Shown here in pieces: positions 18,601 through 26,900 of a stretch of DNA of 39,270 bases (position 1 is the stretch's first letter; each line of letters opens with the position of its first letter). Source of the DNA: an uncultured Ectothiorhodospiraceae bacterium. GTDB lineage: Bacteria; Pseudomonadota; Gammaproteobacteria; UBA9214. A program made the translations under genes and the position numbers. The notes under the pieces were generated by a model. The model was not told the origin of the DNA, did not search any database, and saw only the letters and a program-made list of their open reading frames with translations. The stretch spans positions 1 to 39,270 of the forward strand of contig CAMYIX010000058.1 in the NCBI GenBank assembly GCA_947258615.1, given 5' to 3'.

Positions 18601-21600
18601 CGGCCGGCTCGGCCAGCAGGGTCGAGTACAGGCCGATCTGCTGGTGGGTCGAGGGACCGTAGTGGTCGTGGGTGAACACGATGCCGAGGCCGCGGTCGAC
18701 GCCGTCGCGATCGACCACCGGGTCGGCGAACCAGCGCTGCAGGGTCACGCGCGAACCACACCACTCGGCAGGGTTGGTGGCGTCATTGCAATCGTTACCC
18801 ACGCCCTTACCGAGTACCGGGTGCGGCTCGGGTGCCAAGGCGTGGTCGTTGTTGAAGGCATTGATGGCGTGGATGCGCTCCACCACCATGCCCGGGCTCA
18901 GGGTGCCGTCCTCGTAGTTCCAGCCGTTGGCGGCGCCATCGGCCGTGGTCAGGTCCCACTTGGGCAGGTGGATGTGCTGGCCGATGATGTCGGTCGGTGT
19001 GCGCACCTGGTAGTCGTCCACCTCGAACTCCTTCGGCACCAGGTTGGAGTGCTGGTACTTGGCGCAGTTGAAGGTGTTCAGGCGCATGACGAAGGGCTCG
19101 GGGGCCTTCTCCTTGTTGATGGTGGGCAGCACGTCGTTCCACAGGGCGATGATGCGCTGCTGCGGGTAGTGGTAGCCCACCTTGTTGAACACGGCGTCGA
19201 TCTGGATGTTGGCCGCGGCGTAGGTGAAGGGCTTGTCCCAGGCCCGGCCTGCCGTGATCGGACCCTTGAAGAAGCCTTCGGCGTCGAAGAAGTTATAGCT
19301 GCCGCCGCTCTCCAGGGCCTGGCCGGTATCCGAGACGCAGGGATCCTGGTAGGGCGCGCCCGGGATCGGGGGCAGGCCGTTGAGCACGAACTTCACGTCG
19401 TTCATGCCGCCGTCGTCCACCACCGTGCCATTGGGCAGGATCGTGGAGGTGGCGTGCTCGCGCTGGCCATGGGCCTTCATCGCCAGCCGCTCCAGGTCGG
19501 TGCCCGCCTCGGGGAAGAAGATGCCCTTGGCCTTCAGCACCTCCTTGTGGAAGTCGAGCCGGGTCTCGGCGGAGGCAAACAGGTTGGCGATCTCGGGTAC
19601 CAGGGCCGGCACGTGGGGGCAGCCCGGAACAAGGGCATTACCCATACCGTCGTTACCGGCAGAGCCCTTGCAACCGTCCAGCGCATGCCGCGGCAGGCCG
19701 CCGTCGAAGCCGCCCGCGGCATTCTTGAAGGCGGTCTCGTATTCTTCCCGCGTCACGCCGTCCGGCAGATCGACGTTGGCTGGGGAATATTCATTCGCCA
19801 GCGCGGTCGTCGCCTCGGCCACCGTGATCATGTCGAGCGGCGGGGTGGTCGGGCGCTGGCCGACCAAGGCCTTGGAGCAGGCCGGGTCGAAGACGCCGTT
19901 GACGCCGTTGGAGCAGTCGGTGCCGGCCACCCAGAACGGGAAGCCCGGATTGACGTCGCGCTCCACGACGAAGTTCTGGCTGGAGTCGGGGGCCCCGTCG
20001 CCGTCCGAGTCCTTGGTCACCACCACCACGTCACCCGGCATGGGCGCCATGGGCTTGCCCGGCATGGGCACGATGGCGGTGATGGGGATGCCGGCCAGGA
20101 TCTCGCCGTCGGGATGGGCGCGGTTGCGCGCATTCGCCGGCAGGTCGGTCAGGTCGATATTGGTCAGGCCGGCGGCATTGGTGGCCGATGCCAGCGCGGG
20201 CTGGCTGTTGCCGAGCTCGAAGGGCGCATCGTGGTAACGGTTGCTACCCGGGCCGCCCTCCACGCTGGCCGCCAGGATGGTGCCGGTCTCGGTCACGTCG
20301 TGGATGCGCCAGTGGTACCACATGCCCTGCGCGAAGTGCGGGTAGAAGTGGCAGTGGAAGATGGCATCACCCGCGGTCTTGTTGCGGTTGCCGGAGCCGC
20401 CGAAGTTGATCTCGTAGGTGTAGCTGGAACCGGGGCCGACACCCTGGGCATCCAGGTAGTTGGACCGGTCGTCGTTGGCGTTGAACAGCCACTGGTGGTT
20501 GTGCAGGTGGAAGACGTGCTGTTCCTTGGGTCCCGCGTGGATGTTGCGGAACTTGGCGAAGTCACCCGTGTAGCTGTTGTGGATGTTGCCGGGGTCGTCC
20601 TGGAACAGCGCCGTGGTGGCCTTGGGGCCGATCAGCGGCACCAGGGCCGGGTCCTGTGCAGCCACGGCCTCGGGGGTCACGTTCTCCAGGCCGAAGTTGG
20701 CCGGCACGTCGACGCGCATGGAGGGGTCGCCGACGGTGAAGGAGGTCAGGAAGAACTCCTCGTAGGCGCAGCCCAGGCAGTCGTACATGGGCCCGACGCC
20801 GAGACGGTTGGCGATGATCTCGGAGCCGATGCCGCCGGAGCCGTAGTTGATCATGAAGGCGTCGCGCACACCGTGCAGGGTGTGGCCCAGCACCGGGTGG
20901 GCGAAGAAGGCCTCGAAGGCATTCAGCGCGGCCGCCTCGTCGTGGAAGATCGAGGCCCAGTCGCGGAACGGCTCGAGCCGGTTCGGCACCGTCGGGTTGC
21001 GCAGATCCACGCTCTCCAGCGGGTAAGTGCTCTTGTGGAAAGTCCCGTCGGCCTCGCTGCCGGCGACGATGGCGTTGATCTCGGAATGGACGATCTTCTT
21101 AGAAACCGGGTCGATCACGCGCAGGATCGGCAGGCCGGCCTTGCCCTCCGACATCCAGGGGTCCAGCGTCGGGTAGCGGGCGTCGTAGTCGATCACCGGC
21201 TGGCCGTTGGCCGTCAGGCTGCTGTAGGTGCCGTCCAGCGTCCCGTCGGCGAGGTCGGAGGCGAGCCGGAACTCCTCCTCGTAGACCTGGCTGCGGTAGA
21301 TCTGCGCCCCCTTGGGCTGCACCGCCACCACGCCGAAGGCGCCGAGGCCGTTGTTGCCGCCGGTGGCCTCGCCACCGATGGCCGCCGCGGGGTTGGAGAT
21401 CTTGAAGGCGCCCTCGTTCTCGGCGAGCAGGGTGTAAATGCAGGTGCCGCGCGGGGCCACGGTGCTGCCTTCCACCGCCGCGCCCGTGCAGTTCGACGCG
21501 TTCAGGTTCATGCCCACGTTGCTGGCATCGTCGCCGATATCGATGGCCAGCTGCAGGCCCGTGACATGGAGGCCGGCGAAGCGGGTCTTCACCTGGTCGT

Positions 21601-22189
21601 CGACGATGTGCACGATGGGGAAGCCGAGCTCGTTGTTGTTGACGTTCTCAAGCCCCTGGTCCTCGAGCACCTCTTCCAGGTCGGCGAGGTTCTCCACCGG
21701 GTTGGCGCCCCCCGCGGGGGTGGTCGGCCGGAAACCGGCGTTCAGCAGGTTGGTGAAGTTGACCTCCAGCTTGCTGCAGCGCGGCAGGCGCAGCAGCAGG
21801 GGCCGTGGGCGCTTGTCGGGGCGCATCACCACGTTGCCGGCGAGACCGGCGATCTGGCCCGGGCTGAGGTTGGCAAGTGAGGTGTCCGCCGCGATGGTGA
21901 CATCACCGCCCACATCAACCACATCACGCAGCACGACCAGGTCGCGGGTGAGGGCGTAGATCATCCAGTTGGGATTCTGCGCGCCCAGGCGGTTGAAGAC
22001 CATGGCGGTGTCCAGGATCGACACATCGGCCTTGTAGGTGGGCCAGCTGTCGACATCAGGACAGTCCGTCTCCGCCTGTACCGTGCGGGCGAGACCCGCG
22101 AGGCACAGGGCGGTCACCAGTAGCAGTAACAGGGCGAGCAGGCCGTGGCCTCTCCCTTCCCGTGTCAGCGTGTGTTGTGATGATGACAT
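15614..22189 (-). CDS. Giant secreted multicopper oxidase (MnxG/MofA-like; putative metal oxidase)
   Basis: This is a 2191-residue protein with a clear signal peptide (about 1-39, cleavage near VQA/ETD). Copper motifs seen are H558-V-F-H561-L-H563-N-H565; H612-C613-H614-FYP-H618-FAQG-M623, a full type 1/type 3 HCHxxxHxxxxM site; H1072-I-H1074; H1174-D-H1176 with H1182; H1507-E-H1509-E-H1511 with H1516; and LH2098-G-H2100-IW. H2172 lies near the C-terminus in FRDHASFGVTDGVWGLM. Two DxDGDG Ca-binding-like loops occur at 727-732 and 1792-1797. More than 30 cysteines suggest many disulfides. Size and motif pattern fit the very large oxidases linked to Mn(II) oxidation (MnxG, MofA), though Fe(II), Cu(I) or organics could be the substrate. 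The ATG at 22189 has GGGAG 6 nt upstream. A terminator follows the gene. Export by the type II system at 27344-38890 is inference. Confidence 0.88.
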   Translation of the reverse strand: MSSSQHTLTREGRGHGLLALLLLLVTALCLAGLARTVQAETDCPDVDSWPTYKADVSILDTAMVFNRLGAQNPNWMIYALTRDLVVLRDVVDVGGDVTIAADTSLANLSPGQIAGLAGNVVMRPDKRPRPLLLRLPRCSKLEVNFTNLLNAGFRPTTPAGGANPVENLADLEEVLEDQGLENVNNNELGFPIVHIVDDQVKTRFAGLHVTGLQLAIDIGDDASNVGMNLNASNCTGAAVEGSTVAPRGTCIYTLLAENEGAFKISNPAAAIGGEATGGNNGLGAFGVVAVQPKGAQIYRSQVYEEEFRLASDLADGTLDGTYSSLTANGQPVIDYDARYPTLDPWMSEGKAGLPILRVIDPVSKKIVHSEINAIVAGSEADGTFHKSTYPLESVDLRNPTVPNRLEPFRDWASIFHDEAAALNAFEAFFAHPVLGHTLHGVRDAFMINYGSGGIGSEIIANRLGVGPMYDCLGCAYEEFFLTSFTVGDPSMRVDVPANFGLENVTPEAVAAQDPALVPLIGPKATTALFQDDPGNIHNSYTGDFAKFRNIHAGPKEQHVFHLHNHQWLFNANDDRSNYLDAQGVGPGSSYTYEINFGGSGNRNKTAGDAIFHCHFYPHFAQGMWYHWRIHDVTETGTILAASVEGGPGSNRYHDAPFELGNSQPALASATNAAGLTNIDLTDLPANARNRAHPDGEILAGIPITAIVPMPGKPMAPMPGDVVVVTKDSDGDGAPDSSQNFVVERDVNPGFPFWVAGTDCSNGVNGVFDPACSKALVGQRPTTPPLDMITVAEATTALANEYSPANVDLPDGVTREEYETAFKNAAGGFDGGLPRHALDGCKGSAGNDGMGNALVPGCPHVPALVPEIANLFASAETRLDFHKEVLKAKGIFFPEAGTDLERLAMKAHGQREHATSTILPNGTVVDDGGMNDVKFVLNGLPPIPGAPYQDPCVSDTGQALESGGSYNFFDAEGFFKGPITAGRAWDKPFTYAAANIQIDAVFNKVGYHYPQQRIIALWNDVLPTINKEKAPEPFVMRLNTFNCAKYQHSNLVPKEFEVDDYQVRTPTDIIGQHIHLPKWDLTTADGAANGWNYEDGTLSPGMVVERIHAINAFNNDHALAPEPHPVLGKGVGNDCNDATNPAEWCGSRVTLQRWFADPVVDRDGVDRGLGIVFTHDHYGPSTHQQIGLYSTLLAEPAESTWVHNETGVQLGTRQTGCGDPNAGCDGGPTSWQAAILPGGWSAAQGTEAFREFYFEFSDFQHAYEAGVYVGAGPDGRPDPDGGIHPEHNALGINVNYPVTANSFRHAINPSVRQEANCKGDLANNNCPDVTVSGDPSPFPDIARYPAVCDDVGTPRPCPEAITADDGGMLVVNYRNEPVGLRVFDPFKLGPDNHPGTQADGLAGDLAFALATKLVDEDGTVIPDASVDAEGFINRAIPQLNVQPAAGDALAVGQAGFYVPNECPGCTIIATAFPPPINAGGPLSHDPFTPMMRTFPGDVVKVKIQAGGHEHEHNATIHGLKWVQGNSGHGPDRPASGWRNGQNAGISEQFNLSMPVISDRQALPGGELRQDYAYTIDASQDGWWSGTWGLLTLHREDNGDFAPGEVLPNAGGGPLVVLDQTDMPAAGNRRNFAGVCPREGPRNRDPILNLREYTVVAVAANDVLNNPGGATITGGLPDAADVLVEGGPLDPAGGTLVANPRPTLIPGNTIGQPRDRHGPLHDPTGLMFVLAEDLEPVDPFLRECGGRRNRPGNDVLNPNCPVKLKDDAPVEPLVLRAKANDCIEVTLHNRVVRDVDGDGVVDPVADLAGFNTLLQMVTRDRQAEPDPGEPANSMTTFNNNLIVSSSHVGLHAQMVEYDMSQHDGVNVGINNVSTVAPPRMENGELEAGEPITYRWYAGDLRLNAAGDIAATGIESGGSNLTPADKIKQTQKGMIGGLVIEPDDASWTTAEQVPDRQGGGGMRGTRADAVVTHNGTEVFHDLVAMKQSGLNHRFKDGEAIPNIASEGQGIPEDSHDAGQKGINYASEPAWFRFALQPDANFGNAGAGPETLGGVDGEQMFSNALVVGDPWTPVFTATAGQQVRMRMLNPAGVGRGSTLDLHGHIWARDPYLPEDPLCLLAPSLAGCGLSSVEIGDNPLAWYINAQESWAPMDHFDLVMQAGGLKAVDGDYLFRDHASFGVTDGVWGLMRVEPAE

Positions 22190-22286
22190 GCCATTCTCCC
22201 TCTGTTGTTTTCATTCATGACCAGTGGATAAGGAACTTGTCCGGAAGAGAGCGGGTCTGACCTACACGGCAGGCGCAGCGCGCATG

Positions 22287-22346
22287 GAAAAAACCGCCGC
22301 ACACCGGGCGCCGGATCGCGTCGCGGTCGGGGATGGCGGGTTTTTC
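22287..22346 (-). promoter_or_regulatory. Leader hairpin of the oxidase mRNA (attenuator-like)
   Basis: On the minus strand GAAAAACCCGCC (22346-22335) can pair with GGCGGTTTTTTC (22298-22287) with one mismatch, closing a GC-rich 36-nt interior. The 3' arm ends in six U residues, like an intrinsic terminator, yet it precedes the coding sequence by about 100 nt. It could attenuate transcription or protect the leader. Confidence 0.4.
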
Positions 22347-22358
22347 GATGCTCTCTTC

Positions 22359-22388
22359 ATAATAAGTTGCTCTTCTCCGTAGATTCAA
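22359..22388 (-). promoter_or_regulatory. Candidate sigma-70 promoter for the multicopper oxidase
   Basis: On the minus strand TTGAAT (22388-22383), an 18-nt spacer and TATTAT (22364-22359) resemble -35 and -10 boxes (4/6 and 5/6 matches). The predicted start is near 22352, giving a leader of about 160 nt. Confidence 0.35.
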
Positions 22389-22413
22389 AATAGCCCCCAG
22401 CGTCTCGCAAGCC

Positions 22414-22431
22414 ACCAATGGCCCGATTGGT
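22414..22431. promoter_or_regulatory. Inverted repeat ACCAAT-N6-ATTGGT (possible operator)
   Basis: A perfect 6-bp dyad with a 6-nt spacer (ACCAATGGCCCGATTGGT) is centred about 70 nt upstream of the predicted oxidase transcription start, a usual place for an activator dimer. The adjacent response regulator is the obvious candidate to bind it. Confidence 0.4.
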
Positions 22432-22482
22432 TTTGGACTGTAATAAAGTCGAGTCGTGATCTAGCCCAAAGGCGGGGCCGGC

Positions 22483-22501
22483 GTAAAAACGGCGTCTTTA
22501 C
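22483..22501. promoter_or_regulatory. 19-bp palindrome in the divergent region (possible operator)
   Basis: GTAAAAACGGCGTCTTTAC is symmetric except for one pair: arms GTAAA-n-ACG and CGT-n-TTTAC around a central G. It lies between the two divergent promoters. Confidence 0.4.
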
Positions 22502-22756
22502 ATAGGCACCTGGCGTATTGGGGTAGGCCCGCGGCGGGAAAAAACGGTCGCGGCGATTCCCGTTTTCGGGAGGACCCCGGTCAACGATCCGCGCAGCGCC
22601 CGGAACCGTATGCCCGCGGGAACCGGGCACAACTGATTGTTTTAACGAAAGTTGAAATGGAGGCAGGCGCACCGGGTGAATCTTTGCCCGGGAAAGCGGC
22701 TTCACCCCGCGGCTTCGGTTTCCCGCAATCAGGAATTCGCGGGCGCAACCCAACCT

Positions 22757-22785
22757 TTGATCAGTGATAGTATCGTTGCTATGAT
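22757..22785 (+). promoter_or_regulatory. Candidate sigma-70 promoter for the response regulator
   Basis: TTGATC (22757-22762), a 17-nt spacer and TATGAT (22780-22785) match the -35 and -10 consensus at 4/6 and 5/6. The predicted start is near 22792, about 113 nt before the ATG, whose ribosome-binding site is GGAGAAGGGAC. Confidence 0.5.
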
Positions 22786-22904
22786 TGAGACTGAATCAAC
22801 AAGAACATGCAAATAACAATAAATAACGACTCTGGGGTTGTGCGCTTGCCAGTAGAGCAACTTGCAAGACCAAGCGGGCTGACCCGGTCGGTTGGAGAAG
22901 GGAC

Positions 22905-23567
22905 ATGGAAGCAGTGAACACCACGTATGTCCGCGTGCTCATCGTGGACGATCACCCCGTAGTGCGATTCGGCCTTCGGCAGATGCTCACCGGCCTCACT
23001 GAATGCAACGTGGTCGGCGAGGTGGGTGCCAGCAGGGAGCTGGCCAACACCCTGCACCTCACCCGGCCCGATGTCGTGTTGCTGGACCTGGAGCTGGATG
23101 ACTGCAGCGGCCTGGAGGCCCTGCACCTGCTGCGCAGGGAATCACCCGAGACCCGGGTCATCATCTACACCGCCCACTCCGACGAGGAGCGCGTCATGCA
23201 GGCCACCGAGCTGGGCGTGGACGGCTACCTGCTCAAGGGCCGGCCGATGGAGGAACTGGCGCAGGCCATCCACACCGTGCACCAGGGCGGCAGCGTCCTC
23301 GACCCCAGCGTGACCCGGCAGCTGATGCAGCGCATGAACAAGGCCTCCGGCCACGAGACCGATCCCGCCGGGCAGCTCAGCCAGCGCGAGATCCAGGTGC
23401 TCGCGCGGCTCTCCGAAGGCCTGAGCAACCGCGAGATCGCGAAGATCCTGTACATCTGCGAGGCCACGGTGAAGTTCCACGTCCACGCCATCCTCAACAA
23501 GCTCAACGCGAACAACCGCACCGAGGCGGTCAAGATCGGGGTGAAGAAAGGCATTATCGCCCTCTAG
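22905..23567 (+). CDS. LuxR/NarL-family response regulator
   Basis: This 220-residue regulator has a receiver domain (about 10-125) with acidic pair D15-D16, phospho-acceptor D61 in LLDLEL, T89 and K111. A LuxR-type helix-turn-helix follows at about 155-215 (LSQREIQVLARLSEGLSNRE and ATVKFHVHAILNKLN). All key receiver residues are present, so it should be phosphorylated normally. It is a DNA-binding transcription factor. It is transcribed away from the giant oxidase across a shared 715-bp region and faces the hybrid kinase gene, its likely partner through the kinase's HPt domain (inference). GGAG about 8 nt upstream supports the ATG at 22905. Confidence 0.92.
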   Translation: MEAVNTTYVRVLIVDDHPVVRFGLRQMLTGLTECNVVGEVGASRELANTLHLTRPDVVLLDLELDDCSGLEALHLLRRESPETRVIIYTAHSDEERVMQATELGVDGYLLKGRPMEELAQAIHTVHQGGSVLDPSVTRQLMQRMNKASGHETDPAGQLSQREIQVLARLSEGLSNREIAKILYICEATVKFHVHAILNKLNANNRTEAVKIGVKKGIIAL

Positions 23568-23639
23568 GGAACCCCTGGCTTATCCGCGCATCGCAGGCGC
23601 GGCGCGCTCCGTTGCCTGTAGCAACACCTTGTTCATTTT

Positions 23640-23726
23640 GTCATTCCGGCGCAAGCCGGAATCCAGTCATTACCTTGACCGCGCCTGGTGGATTCCGGGT
23701 CTCCGCGCTGCTCCGCCCGGAATGAC
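23640..23726. repeat. MITE-like repeat family B, 87-bp copy
   Basis: It starts GTCATTCCGG and ends CCGGAATGAC, perfect 10-bp terminal inverted repeats, with internal GGATTCCGGGTCT. It is the same length as the copy at 9023-9109, and the two share their first 20 bases. Confidence 0.75.
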
Positions 23727-23743
23727 GTGATGGGTAATGCCGC

Positions 23744-23827
23744 GTCATTGCGAGGAGCAGAGCGACGACGCAATCTGTTGCTGCATAGGTCTTCTTCAGG
23801 GAGATGGCTTCACTGCGCTCGCCATGA
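23744..23827. repeat. MITE-like repeat family A copy (GTCATTGCGAGG)
   Basis: It begins GTCATTGCGAGG and ends GCTCGCCATGAC, inverted repeats matching at 10 of 12. It belongs with the longer element at 8634-8785 and lies 17 bp from a family B copy. Confidence 0.65.
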
Positions 23828-23971
23828 CGTGGTATGTCATGACAGGTGCTCGCAAAGACGTGGCGATTCCTGAAAGGTCCGGCTCGCCATGGCGTGGTGT
23901 TTCATGGCAGGCACCACTCGCGGAGACCGGCGATGCGTAGCTGGCCGCGCCCGTGGTGGCGCGGGGGAAGT

Positions 23972-26900
23972 TCAGTCCATGGTGCCGCGGGCCAGGGCGG
24001 GCTGCAGGCGTGCGTATTCCTGCTGCAGGCGTTTCAGGGAACCCACCGCCACATCCAGTTCGCCGTTGGCCGCGGCCTGGCGCAGGGCATCGCAATGCCC
24101 GATCATGCCGGTCATCCCCAGCTGCATGCAGCTGCCCTTGAGTGCATGGGCCTCGCGCTCCAGCCGTGCCGGGTCGCCCTGCTGCAGGGCCTCGTCCAGC
24201 ACCTGCAGGCGGGTGCCGGCATCCTCCATGAACACCGCCAGGTAGCGTCCCAGGACATCCCGGTCGGTCACCCCGGTGATCGCGCTCAGCTGGTCCCACA
24301 TCCCCTGGCCCAGGGGGGCCTCCTGCGGCGCCAGCCAGTGCTGCAGCAGATCCTTGAGCCCCTCCATCCGCAGCGGCTTGGCCAGGAAGTCGTTCATGCC
24401 CGCGTCCAGGCACTGGTTGCGGCGGTCCGCCGAGACATCGGCGGTGACCGCCACGATGACCGGACGCTGGCGGTATTGCGGCCCCATATCCCGGATCTTG
24501 CGGGTGACCACGAAGCCGTCGATTCCGGGCAGCTGGCAGTCGAGCAGGATCAGGTCATAGGGCTTCGCGGCCAGCGCCTCGAGGACGGCGGGACCGGTCG
24601 CCACGCTATCCGCGGCCTGGCCCAGCTCGGCGAGTATGTCCAGGAGCATGCGCCTGTTGACGGGGTTGTCCTCGGCCACCAGCACGCGCGCCTCCCCGTG
24701 GGGACGACCCGCATTTGGCGCCCCGGAATCCTCCAGGGGCCCGGTTGCGGCGCCAGCCCCCTCCCGGTCCAGCACCGCCCGCAGGGCCTGGTGGAGCTTG
24801 CCCGGCACCACGGGCTTGTTGCAGCAGGCCACGCGGGCCTCGAGAGCGGAGACCACGCCCACCTCCAGGGGGCGCGCGATGGGGGTCAGCAGCACCAGCG
24901 GCAGGCCGGCCAGGGCCGGGTCGGCGGCGATCCGCCCGGCGAGGGCCGTCTCGCCGGCCTCCGGCAGCTCGGTGTCGAGGACCGCCACCGTGAAGGGCCG
25001 ACCCGCGCGGGCCGCCTCGCGCAGCAGTTCCAGCGCGGCCTCGGGGGCGCCCGCGGTCTCGACCCGCAGGCCCCAGCCGGCCAGGAAACCGGCGATGATG
25101 GCGCTTATCTCCGGGTGCCCGTAGGCCAGCAGGGCCCGCTGGCCGTGCAAGGGGTCGCTGCCGGGGGCCGGGGCCGCCTGCTCCCGGACGACCTGCACCG
25201 GCAACGTGAACCAGAAGGTGGCGCCCTCGCCCGGATGGCTCTGCACACCGATCTCGCCGCCCATCAGATCCAGCAGGCGCTTGCAGATGTGGAGCCCCAG
25301 CCCCGCGCCCGGATGGTCGACGCCAGCGTCGGACTCCAGCCGGGTGAAGGGCTCGAACAGCTGCCCGGGATTCCCGGCGTCGATTTCGATGCCGATACCG
25401 CTGTCCTTCACCTCGAAGCGCAGCACGGGCTGGCCCTCCGGGGTATCGGCCCGTTGCACGCCGATCAGGACCGCGCCGCGCTCGGTGTACTTGATGGCGT
25501 TGGTGACCAGGTTGATCAGGATCTGGCGCAGGCGGTTGCGGTCGCCCACGAAGCGCAGGCCGCCGCCGGCCTGGTTGATGGCCGCCAGCTCCAGGCCCCG
25601 GTAGCTGGCCAGGTAGCCCATCATGGCGAGCACCTCGTTGAGCAGCTCGCAGACCGAGAACTCGCCGAGCTCCATGGTCAGCGCACCCGCCTCGAGCCGC
25701 GAGTAATCGAGCACGTTATCGACCAGGCTGAGCAGCATGCCGCCGCTGCTCTGGACGGTGTGCAGGTAGTCCTGCTGCTTCTGGGTAAGCCGGGTCTGCA
25801 GCAGCAGGTCGGTCATGCCGATGACGATGTTCATGGGGGTGCGGATCTCATGGCTCATGTTGGCCACGAACTCGGACTTGGCCCGGCTGGCCTTCTCCGC
25901 GAGCTCCTTGGCGCGGCTGAGCTCGACGTGGGACTGCTCGCGCTCGGTGATGTCGTTGAGGACCTCGACCACGCCGCTGATCTCCCCCTGCGCATCGTGC
26001 AGCGGCGAGGCCAGCACCTCGACGGTGCGCGGTTCGCCGTCGGGCAGATAGTGGGTGTGCACCAATTTGCAGGGCCGGTTGGTCCTCAGGACCTCCTTGA
26101 GCGAGCAGTTGTAGTCGACGCCCTCGCAGGGGCTGTCGCGATGATGCACGTCGCGGTAGCAATAAAGGGGCTGCTCCGCCTCCCCGCGCGCCGGCAGTAA
26201 GGCAGCGGCCGTCTCGTTCATGGCCTTGATGCGGTACTCGCGGTCGATGACGGCAACCGGCAGCGGCACCGCGTCCATGACCGTGCGCAGGAAATTGCTG
26301 GTCTGGCGCAGTTCACCGGTGCGTTCGGCGACCTCCTCCTCCAGGTTGTCGCGCGCCTGCTCGATCTCCTTCAGGTAGCCCTGGGTGGCTGCCTGCTCCC
26401 GCTGCAGGGCCCGGTCGGTACGCGCATACAGCGCCACCAGGATGAGGTAGAACAGGCCAAGCACCCCGCTGACACCGGACACGATCCAGTAGCGCGATCC
26501 GCGGATGCGCTCCAGCAGCGCCGTGGCATCAGTGTAGATCTCGAAAATGCCGACCACACGGCCGTCGGCATCGCGCAGGGGCATGTAGTTCTGCACCAGG
26601 TTGCGGATCTCGTAGATCCGGTCGAACTCGTTGTAGGTGTTGCGACGGACGATGCTGCTGACATTCTCCCCCGCCCGGGCCCTGGGGATCGCCGGGTTGA
26701 GCGGGTTGTCACGCCCGATCTCTTCGTTCTTGCTGGAGTAAACCGTGCGCCCCCCGGGGGTGTAGATCTTGACCTTGACCACCGGCAGCCCGCGGATACG
26801 TTCGCTCACCGCTGAATTCAGCAGGCTGACCTGGGGCATGGCGCGGATGTCCGCCGATCCCGTCTCCGGGGTCACTCGCAGGAGCGGGTTGATGAGCGGT

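Larger units (their letters stand above)
22190..22904. other. Divergent regulatory region between oxidase and response regulator
   Basis: These 715 bp contain no supported gene. Within it I can place a candidate promoter for each divergent gene, two inverted repeats that could be operators (22414-22431 and 22483-22501), and a hairpin in the oxidase leader (22287-22346). No sigma-54 (GG-N10-GC) promoter with good flanks was found by eye. Confidence 0.6.
23568..23971. other. Convergent intergenic region filled with repeats
   Basis: Between the stops of the response regulator and the hybrid kinase lie one full family B element, one family A element and degenerate family A remnants up to about 23930 (for example GGTGCTCGCAAAGACG). 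No gene is supported and no strong terminator was seen. Confidence 0.6.

Noticed and set aside
15674..21880. A 2068-codon open frame on the plus strand opposite the oxidase
   Set aside because: It is the antisense shadow of the oxidase in GC-rich DNA: its composition is V/H/G/R-rich without domains, while the minus frame has a signal peptide and copper motifs.
22215..22418. A 67-codon minus-strand open frame just upstream of the oxidase
   Set aside because: It overlaps the predicted promoter and leader hairpin, and has no recognisable start signal or domain.
22190..22904. A sigma-54 promoter for the oxidase
   Set aside because: No GG-N10-GC element with acceptable flanking bases was found on the minus strand, and the adjacent regulator is LuxR-type rather than a sigma-54 activator.
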